Numbered from the stretch's first letter, positions 35,891-45,404 are shown. The stretch: DNA of 64,000 bases from Jeotgalibacillus campisalis (GCF_000829515.1 NZ_JXRR01000022.1:186001-250000); one strand, 5' to 3'. A program made the numbers and translations. Notes: a model not told the origin generated them from the sequence alone.

Positions 35891-36328
35891 CTACCATTCA
35901 CAGTCTTGTTTAATCGAATTAAATGAAATCCAGCCGCTTTCTTCTAAGTTCGTGCCGCCTTCTCCATAAGAATAACTACTGTGGGATGAAATTGTTACAT
36001 CTACTAACTCACTTTTACGACCATTCTTATTTTGAAATTGCATAAATATCTGGTGTATTCCTATATGCCCGAAGTCAGATGATGAAGAGGTCTTGAACTC
36101 TCCATCCATGGGAATATTGTAAATTACCGCTCCATCATCATCTAGCACCAACGGATCTGCATGTCTCACGTCGTAATCTATACTTACACATTTGTCAAAA
36201 CCTTCTGGCAGCACATAAATGACAGCGCCTGTTTCATCAGGTTTATAAAGGAGGTATAAAGCAAAAACTAAAAAGCTAGTTACTATTAAAATCGCCATCT
36301 TATTGAGTATTCTTTTCAATTCGTTCAC
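35891..36328 (-). CDS. exported or membrane-anchored protein, unknown
   Basis: A 145-residue protein with one N-terminal hydrophobic segment (about residues 10-28, MAILIVTSFLVFALYLLY) after basic residues, then a soluble region with GAVIYVLPEGFDKCVSIDYD and HSSYSYGEGGTNLEESGWIS, and Cys near the end. No lipobox. The soluble part would be extracytoplasmic. Family not recognised. Weak ribosome site AAGGAAGTGAACG. Confidence 0.65.
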   Translation of the reverse strand: MNELKRILNKMAILIVTSFLVFALYLLYKPDETGAVIYVLPEGFDKCVSIDYDVRHADPLVLDDDGAVIYNIPMDGEFKTSSSSDFGHIGIHQIFMQFQNKNGRKSELVDVTISSHSSYSYGEGGTNLEESGWISFNSIKQDCEW

Positions 36329-36605
36329 TTCCTTGGATAATGGGGATTTTCAAATCGCCTATCACTTTTAATTTAAAGATTGTGTAAAACTATTATCTAT
36401 TAAAAGCAGTACCAGTTTTAACTGAGTATATTGTTTACAATAATAAGCTTAAATCATTCAAAAAGGATTAACCATATATTTAATTTCATTAATGTAAGAT
36501 TTTTCATTGACTTAAATGGGAATTATTTATAAAGTTAAATAGATTAGTAGGTCTTAATACTTATTTTTGCTAATCTTTCTAATTCGATATGAGGAGAGTG
36601 TTTGT

Positions 36606-37430
36606 ATGAAGTGTGAGAAATGTGGCAATGAGCAGGATGGCGGAAAGTTTTGTGGGAAGTGCGGCAACAGTTTGACAGCTAACCACGTGACTGCAAATCC
36701 GGCACAGGAAACGGTGATAAATGCTGCACCAGAAGGACCTGCAACAAGCGGGCATGTTGAGACAAGTGAGTACATAGAAAAAGCGAAAAAGACCGGAAAA
36801 GGATACTGGGCTTATCTGAAAACTTACATAAAATCTCCTTCTGCAATTTTTTCTAAAGGGGAAAATGAATTTGTAAACGGACTAATTTCTCTACTGTTAT
36901 TCAGCTTTATGGTAGCACTGGTATCCTATGTATTTATTCATAACATTTCCCGTTCGATGTTTGGAGGTTATGGCGACACATTTATGAATGAGTATGCAGG
37001 ACCGACCTTTATGTCTGTGTTTGGCGGATCGATGGTTTATACTGCGTTGAGCTTATTGCTAGCAACTGTTTCTTTATTTATTGTGACGAAGCTATTTGGA
37101 GGAGGTCATTCGTTTAAGTCCATTATTTCGTATTATGGCAGTCATATGTTACCGGTCCTTTTCTTACTGGCAGCTGCATTTATTTTTATTTTAATTCAGG
37201 CCTATGCATTTGGCTCGATCATTTTTGCGATCGCAATTTCCTTTACCGTCTTTATCCTTCCTTTATATTTGATTAGTTCTCTTTTAACGAAGCAGTCCAA
37301 ATCAGCAGATCCTCTATATGGATTCGTCAGCTACGTCATTTTATTCACGATCGCTTTTAGCCTCTTCAGCTTCCTATTGGCTGATTCAGCAGTTGGCAGC
37401 TTTATCGATGAAATTGGATATTATCTTTAA
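36606..37430 (+). CDS. zinc-ribbon membrane protein
   Basis: A 274-residue protein. The N-terminus is a zinc ribbon (CEKCGNEQDGGKFCGKCGN, two CxxC pairs). A linker (about 25-65) leads to a five-to-six span membrane region typical of Bacillus YvbJ-neighbour or DUF-type proteins. GAGGAGAG precedes ATG 36606; the 13 open codons upstream lack a ribosome site. It is directly followed (18 bp) by a second zinc-ribbon gene of the TcaA type, so they likely act together at the envelope. Confidence 0.8.
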   Translation: MKCEKCGNEQDGGKFCGKCGNSLTANHVTANPAQETVINAAPEGPATSGHVETSEYIEKAKKTGKGYWAYLKTYIKSPSAIFSKGENEFVNGLISLLLFSFMVALVSYVFIHNISRSMFGGYGDTFMNEYAGPTFMSVFGGSMVYTALSLLLATVSLFIVTKLFGGGHSFKSIISYYGSHMLPVLFLLAAAFIFILIQAYAFGSIIFAIAISFTVFILPLYLISSLLTKQSKSADPLYGFVSYVILFTIAFSLFSFLLADSAVGSFIDEIGYYL

Positions 37431-37448
37431 TGGAAGGGAGCGTTTAAG

Positions 37449-39275
37449 ATGACACGGTTTTGCAAGGAATGCGGGGCTCCCGTCTCTGAAAATCACAGTG
37501 TATGCACCGAATGCGGACACCGTCTTCCACAAGTTGAAAAGATGGAGATGACAGAACCCAAGCCGAAGCCTCCAAAAACCAAAAAACAAAAAGCGATTGT
37601 GGCCGCTGGGATGACCGCTGCAATTGTGCTTATAGGAGGAAGCTTTTTTGCGAGCAAGCAGGTTTCTGCAGAAAATACGATGAAGAAATTTGCCGAAGCC
37701 ATCAATCAACAGAATGCAGACGCGCTGACTTCACTTGTGGTACATGAAGACGGCTCGACAATCAAGAAATTTGAAGCGGAAGCCATGCTGAATTTTTCTG
37801 AAGAAGAGCTTCAAGCGATCAAGGAATCCGTTGCCACTACAGGTGAAACCCCCTATTTTGCCGACACGCTTTATTCGATCGAGCAAAACGGCAAATGGCT
37901 CGGCCTTTTCAACCGCTATTCAGTGAAAGCGGCCGATCAATACTCAGAGCTGTTTATCCCTGAGGAAGAAGGAGAAATTGAACTCCAGTTAAATGGTACA
38001 CCGGTTTCAAGTGATGCAGTAGATACTGGTCCATATGCACCTGGCATTTATACCCTGTCCTCGGCCTTTGAAAATGAGTACGGCACCGTGACCTCCCAAC
38101 AGGACCTGACGTTTGCAGGTACGAGCGGCAGCCTTCATTCAAATACCGTAGAGTTAGACTTTGACTATGTAAGTTTTTATCTGGATCAAAATACAGATTA
38201 CGAGACTTCCGTGATACTAAATGATACAAAAATTCCGTTTGATTCCTGGGGAGTTACAGAAAACATCGGCCCTCTTCCAACAGACGGATCGATCACCGTT
38301 TCCATCGAAGCCGAATACCCATGGGAAACTGTGAAAGTGGATAAGATCGCTGTGGAAAGCTCAAACCAGGAAGTCACGCTCCCGTTATTTACGAAGGAAA
38401 CAGAAGAGAAATTCACCAAAGTGATTGCAGCCTATGGGGAAGAATGGGTCAAAGCAAGAGCGAAAGGCGACGCATCACTTTTCACCACTGCGACAGAAGA
38501 GTGGATGGAAGAAACGCACTATATGATTGATGATGTTCTGTCGATGGAGATTGTTTACTCCGGACAGCTTGATGAAGTACAGCTTCAGCCCTCACAAGCA
38601 GCCATTACCAGATGGGAAAACGCCGATCACCTGACCGTGCCGGTAAGCTTTACGACAACCGATTCCTATCATCTTGAATCAGAAAAAGCCACGCTCGCTC
38701 AGCAAAGTGTGGTTTGTAATATGGTTCTTGTTTATTCAGAAAAAGAGGATCAGTTTAAAGTGGATGAATGTCATACGATGAATCACACCGATTCCTTCTC
38801 GGGTGAAGTGACCAAAGAGGGCTCTGCAGAATTACATAAGGGGACAGGTGTGAAACAAAACGCGAATGACAACATGGATGGGGAGTACGAATTTTCAGAG
38901 GATGATTCCGAATCAAAAGAACGTCTGGAAACCTTTATGATCGAGTACAATGACGCCAGTATTTCTGCAATTAATAATGTGGATTTCTCCTACGTCTCGT
39001 CTATGCTCGTCGACGGCAGCCCCCGCGTTCAGGAACAAAGTGATTTTATAGACCACCTTGGATCCATTGGCGTGACAGAGGAACATGTCAGCACGACTCT
39101 TGATAAAATGGAAGTGATTTCTTCAACTGAAGCGCTGGCTCACACAACCGAAACATTTGTGATTTATAACGATCTCGGCAAGCACACAAAGTCTTACAGC
39201 ACGATTACTGAAGTGCATGTAGTAGATGGGGAAATAAAGATTTATGAATTGATTTCAACTGATGAAATTGACTAA
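37449..39275 (+). CDS. TcaA/YvbJ-like zinc-ribbon membrane protein
   Basis: A 608-residue protein: an N-terminal cytoplasmic zinc ribbon (CKECGAPVSENHSVCTECGH), a Lys/Pro-rich linker, one membrane span at about residues 49-68 (AIVAAGMTAAIVLIGGSFFA), then a long extracellular part with TcaA-like domains (about 75-320) and an NTF2-like C-terminus (about 490-605). TcaA in Staphylococcus affects teicoplanin susceptibility and cell-wall crosslinks; YvbJ is the Bacillus relative. GAAGGGAGCG precedes the ATG. It forms a two-gene operon with the preceding gene. Confidence 0.83.
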   Translation: MTRFCKECGAPVSENHSVCTECGHRLPQVEKMEMTEPKPKPPKTKKQKAIVAAGMTAAIVLIGGSFFASKQVSAENTMKKFAEAINQQNADALTSLVVHEDGSTIKKFEAEAMLNFSEEELQAIKESVATTGETPYFADTLYSIEQNGKWLGLFNRYSVKAADQYSELFIPEEEGEIELQLNGTPVSSDAVDTGPYAPGIYTLSSAFENEYGTVTSQQDLTFAGTSGSLHSNTVELDFDYVSFYLDQNTDYETSVILNDTKIPFDSWGVTENIGPLPTDGSITVSIEAEYPWETVKVDKIAVESSNQEVTLPLFTKETEEKFTKVIAAYGEEWVKARAKGDASLFTTATEEWMEETHYMIDDVLSMEIVYSGQLDEVQLQPSQAAITRWENADHLTVPVSFTTTDSYHLESEKATLAQQSVVCNMVLVYSEKEDQFKVDECHTMNHTDSFSGEVTKEGSAELHKGTGVKQNANDNMDGEYEFSEDDSESKERLETFMIEYNDASISAINNVDFSYVSSMLVDGSPRVQEQSDFIDHLGSIGVTEEHVSTTLDKMEVISSTEALAHTTETFVIYNDLGKHTKSYSTITEVHVVDGEIKIYELISTDEID

Positions 39276-39287
39276 AGCTAGACAAGT

Positions 39288-39318
39288 AGAGCCTGAGACA
39301 TAATATGTCTCAGGCTCT
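39288..39318 (+). terminator. terminator after the TcaA-like gene
   Basis: AGAGCCTGAGACATA (39288-39302) pairs with TATGTCTCAGGCTCT (39304-39318), a 15-bp palindromic stem. Confidence 0.8.
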
Positions 39319-39431
39319 TTGACCATTTCATGACAATGATCCTATACAGGGTATCGCCCTGCACAGGCAGCTTTTCGTCATTTCCTCAAGCAGCCACCTT
39401 TCTTTAGGCTACTTTGTGGAAAAATGTCAAA

Positions 39432-39885
39432 TCATCGCGTATAGGCTGGCGTATGATAATAGCTAAAGGAATTAGCTCTTAGTCTTTCAAATGACTTGCC
39501 AACAGAAGTATAACCTACTACATACATCCCGCTTTTCGGATGCCAGTGATTATAAGACTCAATCCCGGCTGCTAAGAATGGTGTAAATTGAGGGTTGAAC
39601 TTATCAGCGATTACACCTTTTGTCTTTACAGAACCAAATTGACTTGAAGTTAGATAGAAACGTGCGTCTTGTACAATTCCTTTGTCATGCAGGTATTTAA
39701 GCGCGATCCCTGTGTTCTTATGATCGCTATGCTTATCGTACCAGCTCATTCCTTTGAATTTAGCATCGGGGTATTTTTCAATCATTTCCAAAATGACGTT
39801 TTCAACATTTTCAACCGTCAAATTTCCGTCTTCATAGTTATAGGTGTAAAAAAAGGACACTTGCTGCAATAAATAATCTTTTCAT
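39432..39885 (-). pseudogene. PIG-L deacetylase remnant
   Basis: The sequence from 39869 down to 39432 codes the C-terminal part of a PIG-L (GlcNAc de-N-acetylase) family protein, e.g. KGMSWYDKHSDHKNTGIALK with the HxDH metal motif. The N-terminal catalytic HPDDE region is absent. An ATG at 39885 with a GAAGGGGATCTGG ribosome site starts a signal peptide (MKRLFIAASVLF), but the frame breaks at a run of seven T. So an internal deletion, plus a frameshift, has fused a signal peptide start to the C-terminal fragment. Confidence 0.65.
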
Positions 39886-39942
39886 TTTCCAGATCCCCTT
39901 CGTTTAGTAAAAATAAAATGGTGTAAATACACAAAAAATTAA

Positions 39943-39991
39943 GCAGGAACTAAAGCTGCTTAAAGACCCTATTCAATGATTAGGGTAGTGA
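39943..39991. other. two adjacent hairpins in a gene-free stretch
   Basis: TTAAGCAG-GAACTAAAG-CTGCTTAA and ACCCTA-TTCAATGA-TTAGGGT lie next to each other upstream of the PIG-L remnant. On the minus strand, the first is followed by TTAATTTTTTG and so could end a transcript. The rest of 39886-40273 is AT-rich with a promoter-like region for the phosphotransferase gene and no other gene. Confidence 0.4.
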
Positions 39992-40273
39992 CTAGCGTTA
40001 GTATAAGCGAGCAATATTACCTATTATACGGTTAAATATAGCTTAAAAAAATCATTTATCTACATATTAAAATATTTTAATAAGTATTTTTATCTACTTT
40101 ATTAATCATATGATCTTCCCATTTTTAAGCTGGTAGTGTTCTACAATTCTTTTTACCAAAACTGTAAAATGAATGATAGTTTAGAAAATTATTATAATAC
40201 GAACCTAACACTGGTATGATGAATAAAAGAAAAACCAGTTTAATGTGGACTTGAACGTAAAGGTGGGACATAT

Positions 40274-41182
40274 ATGCTCGATTTGAACAATCACGCTGCT
40301 TTTCAAACGATAAAACCGATTCATAAAGGATGGTCGAGTGATAAGAAATACTATGTGGAAACGCGAACAAATGAGAAATTGCTGCTTCGCTTAGCGGATC
40401 GGAAAGAATACGACCAGAAGCTAATTGAATTCAACACGATGAAGGAATTAAGCACGAGCGGTCTACCTATTTCGCAGCCAGTTGATTTTGGTCTTTGCGA
40501 CGAGGGCAGGAGTGTGTATTCGCTTTTTACGTGGTGTGAGGGTGAAGATGCTGAGACTGAATTGCCTAAGCTGACTCAAGCAAAACAATATGAACTTGGC
40601 GTAACGTGCGGGAAGATCCTGAAAAAAATCCACTCCATTCCCGCACCCAGCGGCCAGGAAAATTGGAGCACCTATTTTAACCGGAAGATCGATAAAAAAA
40701 TGAAAAGCTATCTTGAATGCGGGATAAGATTTAAAGAGGACGATAAGGTGATCGCTTTTATTGAGGACCATCGTCATCTCCTCCAAGGAAGGCCGCAATC
40801 GTTTCAGCATGGTGATTATCATGTAGGAAATATGATTATTTCACCTATGGGAAACTTGAGCATAATTGATTTTAACCGTTGCGACTACGGAGATCCTTGG
40901 GAAGAGTTTAACCGTATTGTGTTTAGCGCAGCAGTCAGTCCGGCTTTTGCCGCAGGGCAGGTGAACGGCTATTTTAACGGCAAACCGCCTAGGCAATTTT
41001 TCTCCCTGTTGGTTTTCTACATATGCAGTAATATGCTTTCCTCCATTCCCTGGGCGATACCTTTTGGCGAGCAGCAGATCGCTTTTATGAAAAACCAGGC
41101 GAATGAGGTCCTGGGCTGGTTTGAAAATTTGGTTCACCCTGTGCCGTTGTGGTATCAGGAAATGAATTCACCTTTTAATTAA
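40274..41182 (+). CDS. APH-family phosphotransferase
   Basis: A 302-residue kinase of the aminoglycoside/choline phosphotransferase family. The catalytic loop HGDYHVGN (Asp181 as base) and IIDFNRCDYGD (metal-binding Asp199) are intact. The N-lobe has YYVETRTNEKLLLRLAD, with the ATP-binding Lys-like position, and FTWCEGEDAETELP as hinge. The substrate is unknown; relatives phosphorylate aminoglycosides, sugars or choline. The ATG at 40274 is preceded by AAAGGTGGGA. Single gene with a following terminator. Confidence 0.88.
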   Translation: MLDLNNHAAFQTIKPIHKGWSSDKKYYVETRTNEKLLLRLADRKEYDQKLIEFNTMKELSTSGLPISQPVDFGLCDEGRSVYSLFTWCEGEDAETELPKLTQAKQYELGVTCGKILKKIHSIPAPSGQENWSTYFNRKIDKKMKSYLECGIRFKEDDKVIAFIEDHRHLLQGRPQSFQHGDYHVGNMIISPMGNLSIIDFNRCDYGDPWEEFNRIVFSAAVSPAFAAGQVNGYFNGKPPRQFFSLLVFYICSNMLSSIPWAIPFGEQQIAFMKNQANEVLGWFENLVHPVPLWYQEMNSPFN

Positions 41183-41184
41183 GT

Positions 41185-41221
41185 AAAAACAGAACTCCTA
41201 ATCCAAGGACATTCTGTTTTT
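41185..41221 (+). terminator. terminator after the phosphotransferase gene
   Basis: AAAAACAGAA (41185-41194) pairs with TTCTGTTTTT (41212-41221). Confidence 0.8.
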
Positions 41222-41231
41222 ATTTGTTTGA

Positions 41232-41828
41232 TCAATATGAAGTAACAAAATACCAATCTTCAGCCATCCTTTCTACCTCTTTAAAATCACCGCCAAAAGC
41301 ATTGGTTTCCGGTTTTTTATTACTGTAAACAAAGCCTGAAAAACCGTCCAATATTCCTCGAAAGGTAAAGAACAAAACAGAATAGTCGTCTTCGTGTTTC
41401 TCGACCACGATCTCTCCTCCGCCATTGGACAATGAGCTATACTCTTCGGGCAGACGGATCAGTGAAGAATTATGCATGACATTCGGCTGAAGAGAACCGT
41501 CTTGAACTTGTGCGACCACCTCAAGCCGCTCTGATTTATTCATATTAAAATCCATTTCCAGGACAATCTGATTAAATGGAACGGTGAATAACAAAACAAT
41601 AGCAGCCGCCTGAATCCCAATTGCCTTCCAATTCCTTCTCCTTATCAAATCAATCAATGTCATAATCAAGACTGCAAGGAAAAACCCGTAAACTGCCAGA
41701 TAAACGACTGGCATGACGAATGGAGTAAGGATCTCAACTAGTTTCCATTGAACAAGCTGCACAAGGAGTACGAGCAGGCTACTTGAAATGGATAACCATA
41801 ATAGAACTGTATACTTAATATTTGACAC
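41232..41828 (-). CDS. three-span membrane protein, unknown
   Basis: A 198-residue protein with hydrophobic segments at about residues 7-28, 36-60 and 70-87, then a soluble extracytoplasmic C-terminal half (residues 95-198) that holds NGGGEIVVEKHEDDYSVLFF. Upstream spacing to the ATG at 41828 shows AAAGGTGTG. I do not recognise the family. It converges on the phosphotransferase gene. Confidence 0.65.
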   Translation of the reverse strand: MSNIKYTVLLWLSISSSLLVLLVQLVQWKLVEILTPFVMPVVYLAVYGFFLAVLIMTLIDLIRRRNWKAIGIQAAAIVLLFTVPFNQIVLEMDFNMNKSERLEVVAQVQDGSLQPNVMHNSSLIRLPEEYSSLSNGGGEIVVEKHEDDYSVLFFTFRGILDGFSGFVYSNKKPETNAFGGDFKEVERMAEDWYFVTSY

Positions 41829-42175
41829 ACCTTTATCCTGAAATTTGGTAAACGCTTATATCTTCATTACTATACAGACCGATTGAGAGTAGCTATCTGT
41901 TAATCAGAAGGAACTATATTTACAAGGATAGCCAGATGTGCAATAAAATTCGACGAATTTAAGAAAATTAGAAGTTTTTCTGGACCACCTTTAACATTAG
42001 AAATGAGTAGGCAGATTGGACGTGCCAAAAATAATAAAAGCATTAAATAACCTATAATACAAGAGTTGTTATTGATTAGCGAAGTGGCTTGATATTCACT
42101 TTAACTTTCATTGATATTTCACAATGAAATATTAAAATCTTCCCAGTGACGATAACCGCTGAAAATTCAGATTGT
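41829..42175. other. 347-bp gap, no gene seen
   Basis: Lies between the three-span protein gene and the second LXG immunity gene. AT-rich, no recognisable gene, repeat or terminator except weak palindromes. Confidence 0.45.
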
Positions 42176-42553
42176 TCATCTTAAAAATTCTATACTAATT
42201 CTATCGACTTTAATTTCAACTTGGTTATTGATCAATTCGGAATACTCAGAGAAATATTCATCCTCATCACTAAAAACGATTCCTGCATCAACTGTTTCCT
42301 CATTTAAGAAACCTCTAATATAATACTCATAGCCCAAACCTATCCGTTCTATTTCTTTCTTTTCTTCCTGGATTTTACGGATTTTAAACTCATCTAAGAT
42401 CGTAAAGCCTAGTGATACAGGATAACATTCACCTACTTCAATTTTATATGGACATATAAAAGCAAACCCTGTAAATTCAATTCCGTTAATTTCAATGGTC
42501 ACTTCTTCCTCAATTAGTGGATCAAGCCTTTTAATAAGAGCACTATACTCCAT
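42176..42553 (-). CDS. putative immunity protein for the second LXG toxin
   Basis: A 125-residue acidic protein (many Glu, Asp) with no recognised family. It starts 18 bp after the LXG toxin stop, with AGAGGG as ribosome site, the position of a cognate immunity gene. Sequence signs such as VTIEINGIEFTGFAFICPYK and EEKKEIERIGLGYEYYIRGF suggest a mostly beta protein. It has no similarity that I can see to the first locus's small genes, as expected for different toxin domains. Confidence 0.6.
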   Translation of the reverse strand: MEYSALIKRLDPLIEEEVTIEINGIEFTGFAFICPYKIEVGECYPVSLGFTILDEFKIRKIQEEKKEIERIGLGYEYYIRGFLNEETVDAGIVFSDEDEYFSEYSELINNQVEIKVDRISIEFLR

Positions 42554-42570
42554 ATCTAAAACCCTCTCTT

Positions 42571-44253
42571 CTACTCTACCGGATTAATTACTGGAACATT
42601 TTCACCATTAATAGTCTTCCAAATCTTTTTCCCACTCTGGGTATGGTAGGTGGTAAGACTCCCGGTGTTATTAGTGCCTACAAATTCAAATTTTGCTTTT
42701 CCATTCTTATTATTACCCATAAATTTTACGTACCCTATCCTTAGCTCACCTTTATATTCATATTCAACTTTTATTCCGTTTTTAATAACCTTATTTGCAC
42801 CCTCTAAATATTCATCAACATTTTTGTAGAGTCCGTTGAACTCTTTTCCATGTTTATCAAAATGCCCTTCTAACTTGTCACGACTTGAAAAATCTGAAGG
42901 AACTTTACCATCACTCTTACCCTCAACATCCTCAACCTTCTTCCCCCCACCAGCCAAATCAAGCCCTTTATCAGCTGCCTTCATCGGTTTGAAAAGGGTA
43001 AACAGGGAAGCCATAGCGATATCCTTCGAGGTGGATTCCGGGTTCAGCAGGATGGCGACGTCTTCGAACATGAATCTCATACCGCTGACAAAGTAGTGTC
43101 CGCCTTCCTCTACTCCCACATCTGAATTTGGGTTTCCGAGCACTTTTCTCATGTCAGCTAAGGTGGGATCCGGATACTCCCAGTCAGCTGAATTGCCCAG
43201 AGTTGACGAGGCAGATGATTGCGCTGATTGGTCTTGAAGATACTTTCTTAGCGCTTCCGTCTCTTCTTCCGTTATGGGTTCTGGTTGAATTCCCTTTTCA
43301 GCCTGCAGTTGTTCCAGCTGTTTTTCTACATCGTTTTTCGGGGTGCTGGAGGTGATAGGTTGGTAGGCACTGTTGAACAGTTGGTCGAGATGGCTGGTGC
43401 TCATCATGTTTAAGAGAGGACCGTTTCGCCAGGATAGGAAGGATTGCGTGAAGGTGTTAGCCGCCGCAGGATCTGCTGTCATGCCCGCTGCACCCACGTC
43501 TTGTTCAGCAGATGACCGATGTGCTTCCCGTACCCTCTGTTCTTCCAGTTTTCTATCTATGTATTCAAGACTTTTTTCTCGTGTTCCTTCTATACTGGTG
43601 TATGCTTTACTCTTTTCAAAAGCATGGACATTGAAGGCAACGGGTGTGATGGTGCCGTTTTGGGTCGTTGATTTGACCAGGGAATCGAGTAACCCGTGGA
43701 CCAGCTCCTGTGATTCTAGCGACAGGTCGTACTCAGTAACTAACGTATGATCATATTCCTCTACTTTTTCTATTGTATCACTTCGTTTGATTTTCGCGTC
43801 CTCTAAGGATACCTCCATACCAGCAGTGGAATACTCCTCAATCGTAACCAGGTCGCGGACTCCAGCCAGAATGCCAACCAAATCCTTGTGCTGTTTTTGA
43901 ATCATCTCAGCCGTCCTGACATGAGCGGTCTCAAGCTCTTCTTCTAAAAAAGGCACATCCACAAACGAAGATCCGCCTAGCTGACGGTCCTCAGCCATTG
44001 CCCCTATGTCACTCATAAAAACAATCTGCTGATCGACGAACCCAATCCACATCTCCGTAATGGTACTTTGAGCATTGAAGAAAGATTTGATCGCATCAGC
44101 CGCGTTTCCTTCAAACGCTTCTCCAAGATTAGTAACCGCAATCATTTTCTCTTTAAGTACAACTAATTGCTCTCTAAAGGCCTCATACTGACCCACCCGC
44201 TCCTCCATCGTCTCTCTAAGAGCGGCCGCATCATAACGCATAGTCTGAGACAT
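42571..44253 (-). CDS. LXG-domain polymorphic toxin, probable BECR-fold RNase C-terminus
   Basis: A 560-residue protein starting MSQTMRYDAAALRETMEERV. The LXG domain (about 1-210) is followed by a linker and, in the last 105 residues, a toxin domain with KLEGHFDKHGKEFNGLYKNV, EYLEGANKVIKNG and LTTYHTQSGKKIWKTINGEN. That pattern resembles Barnase/EndoU/Colicin/RelE-type (BECR) nucleases of contact-dependent toxins, so I expect RNase activity, with His residues near HFDKHG and YHT as catalytic. Exported by the type VII system; acts in a neighbouring cell. The 21 nt upstream of 44253 could code a longer start. Confidence 0.82.
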   Translation of the reverse strand: MSQTMRYDAAALRETMEERVGQYEAFREQLVVLKEKMIAVTNLGEAFEGNAADAIKSFFNAQSTITEMWIGFVDQQIVFMSDIGAMAEDRQLGGSSFVDVPFLEEELETAHVRTAEMIQKQHKDLVGILAGVRDLVTIEEYSTAGMEVSLEDAKIKRSDTIEKVEEYDHTLVTEYDLSLESQELVHGLLDSLVKSTTQNGTITPVAFNVHAFEKSKAYTSIEGTREKSLEYIDRKLEEQRVREAHRSSAEQDVGAAGMTADPAAANTFTQSFLSWRNGPLLNMMSTSHLDQLFNSAYQPITSSTPKNDVEKQLEQLQAEKGIQPEPITEEETEALRKYLQDQSAQSSASSTLGNSADWEYPDPTLADMRKVLGNPNSDVGVEEGGHYFVSGMRFMFEDVAILLNPESTSKDIAMASLFTLFKPMKAADKGLDLAGGGKKVEDVEGKSDGKVPSDFSSRDKLEGHFDKHGKEFNGLYKNVDEYLEGANKVIKNGIKVEYEYKGELRIGYVKFMGNNKNGKAKFEFVGTNNTGSLTTYHTQSGKKIWKTINGENVPVINPVE

Positions 44254-44291
44254 CGCTTCACTTCCTTTTAGCATTTCTAGTATTTTCCTCT

Positions 44292-44321
44292 AGTGTAAAG
44301 ATGGAAAGGAAAGTCTGCCAA
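44292..44321 (-). promoter_or_regulatory. LXG gene promoter, copy 2
   Basis: On the minus strand TTGGCA (44316-44321), an 18-bp spacer, TACACT (44292-44297), with the same downstream leader as the first LXG promoter. Confidence 0.6.
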
Positions 44322-44426
44322 CCCAAAACATGTAAATGATGTAAAATCAGTAAAAGACCTACCAAAAAAGAATTAAGCCAACTGGTTTTAATACCATAAA
44401 AAATATAATTTAAAATATGACTCTCA

Positions 44427-45194
44427 TTACCGCACTCTTTTCCTTCTCATCCATTGCGTCGCAACCCACTTTTCCCCTCTTACAACAGGTGCCCCACCAT
44501 GAAGCGTTTTTTTGTTCAGTTCTTCATCGTTGTAAAAGTATTCGAAATAGACGGCTGAACCTTTTTTGGGGGTGACAGTGATATCTATTTCAGGAAAATA
44601 GGTTTCTCCCCCCTCTTCCACGTCATTCAAATAAACGACCATTGTGCTAATGCGATTATTTGAAGCTGCTTTACTGGTTGGCAAAAAGAAGTCATGGTGC
44701 GCTTTGTACTCTTGTCCAGGCGTATAGTTTAATATTTGCAATCCCTCTGCGTGCTCGACAGGGATATTCATAATCTTGCTAAAACGCTTTTCAAGCGTAC
44801 CTATCACATCATTTTCTGACTCCTCAAAGAACATGCCACTGCTCGTTCTCATTTGATTGACCACACGCTCGCTGCTAATCTTCGAACGTTTCAATCGCTC
44901 ACCCGATAACCGAATCAACTGATTGCATTCCTCATGGCTCAGCACATTTTCCACCAGTACAACTAAAGGCCACATATGCAGCTTCGTAAACGGGATGGTT
45001 GTATCCCCAACAGTAATAACAGACCCAACGGAATCAAAAAGATGCTGTTCTGAAGCTTTTTCAGGTTCGGTACGACTTCCATTTGATGCGATTTCTGACA
45101 TGTGTTTATCTTCATTTTCTTTTACCAGTGTTCCAACATATTTACAACGCTGCTCTTCCGTTTTGGTTGAGTAATGGCTAAACGTTCTTTTCAT
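44427..45194 (-). CDS. prolyl 4-hydroxylase-like 2OG-Fe(II) oxygenase
   Basis: A 255-residue dioxygenase. The iron triad is visible as His166-x-Asp168 (KAHHDFF) and His232 (KTLHGGAP), and Lys242 (RGEKW) would bind 2-oxoglutarate, the set of prolyl 4-hydroxylases such as the one of Bacillus anthracis. Residues 1-70 form a polar N-terminal extension. It probably hydroxylates proline in a collagen-like or other protein; none is encoded here. The ATG at 45194 follows CGGGGAAAG. Single gene unit. Confidence 0.9.
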   Translation of the reverse strand: MKRTFSHYSTKTEEQRCKYVGTLVKENEDKHMSEIASNGSRTEPEKASEQHLFDSVGSVITVGDTTIPFTKLHMWPLVVLVENVLSHEECNQLIRLSGERLKRSKISSERVVNQMRTSSGMFFEESENDVIGTLEKRFSKIMNIPVEHAEGLQILNYTPGQEYKAHHDFFLPTSKAASNNRISTMVVYLNDVEEGGETYFPEIDITVTPKKGSAVYFEYFYNDEELNKKTLHGGAPVVRGEKWVATQWMRRKRVR

Positions 45195-45359
45195 ATACTT
45201 TCCCCGTTCTTTTCTAATTTTTAGAATATTACCTTTATTCTACCATTCATTTTAAAAAGAAATAGAACGAATGCTCAAAAAGTAGAAATAAAAAGGGGGA
45301 AAATTCAAAAGCAGAATTCAAGCATTTTTTGTCTTTAGCAAGTAATGCCCACAAAAAAG

Positions 45360-45388
45360 AGTTCTGCAAAAACATCCCTTTGCAGAAC
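45360..45388 (-). terminator. terminator for the small gene at 45405
   Basis: TGCAGAAC / GTTCTGCA stem (45360-45368 with 45381-45388); on the minus strand a T-run (CTTTTTT) follows. Confidence 0.75.
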
Positions 45389-45404
45389 CCTATTCTATAT
45401 TTTA

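Noticed and set aside
40125-40370. Minus-strand 81-codon frame over the phosphotransferase start
   Set aside because: Overlaps the real gene start and its promoter region; composition is not protein-like.
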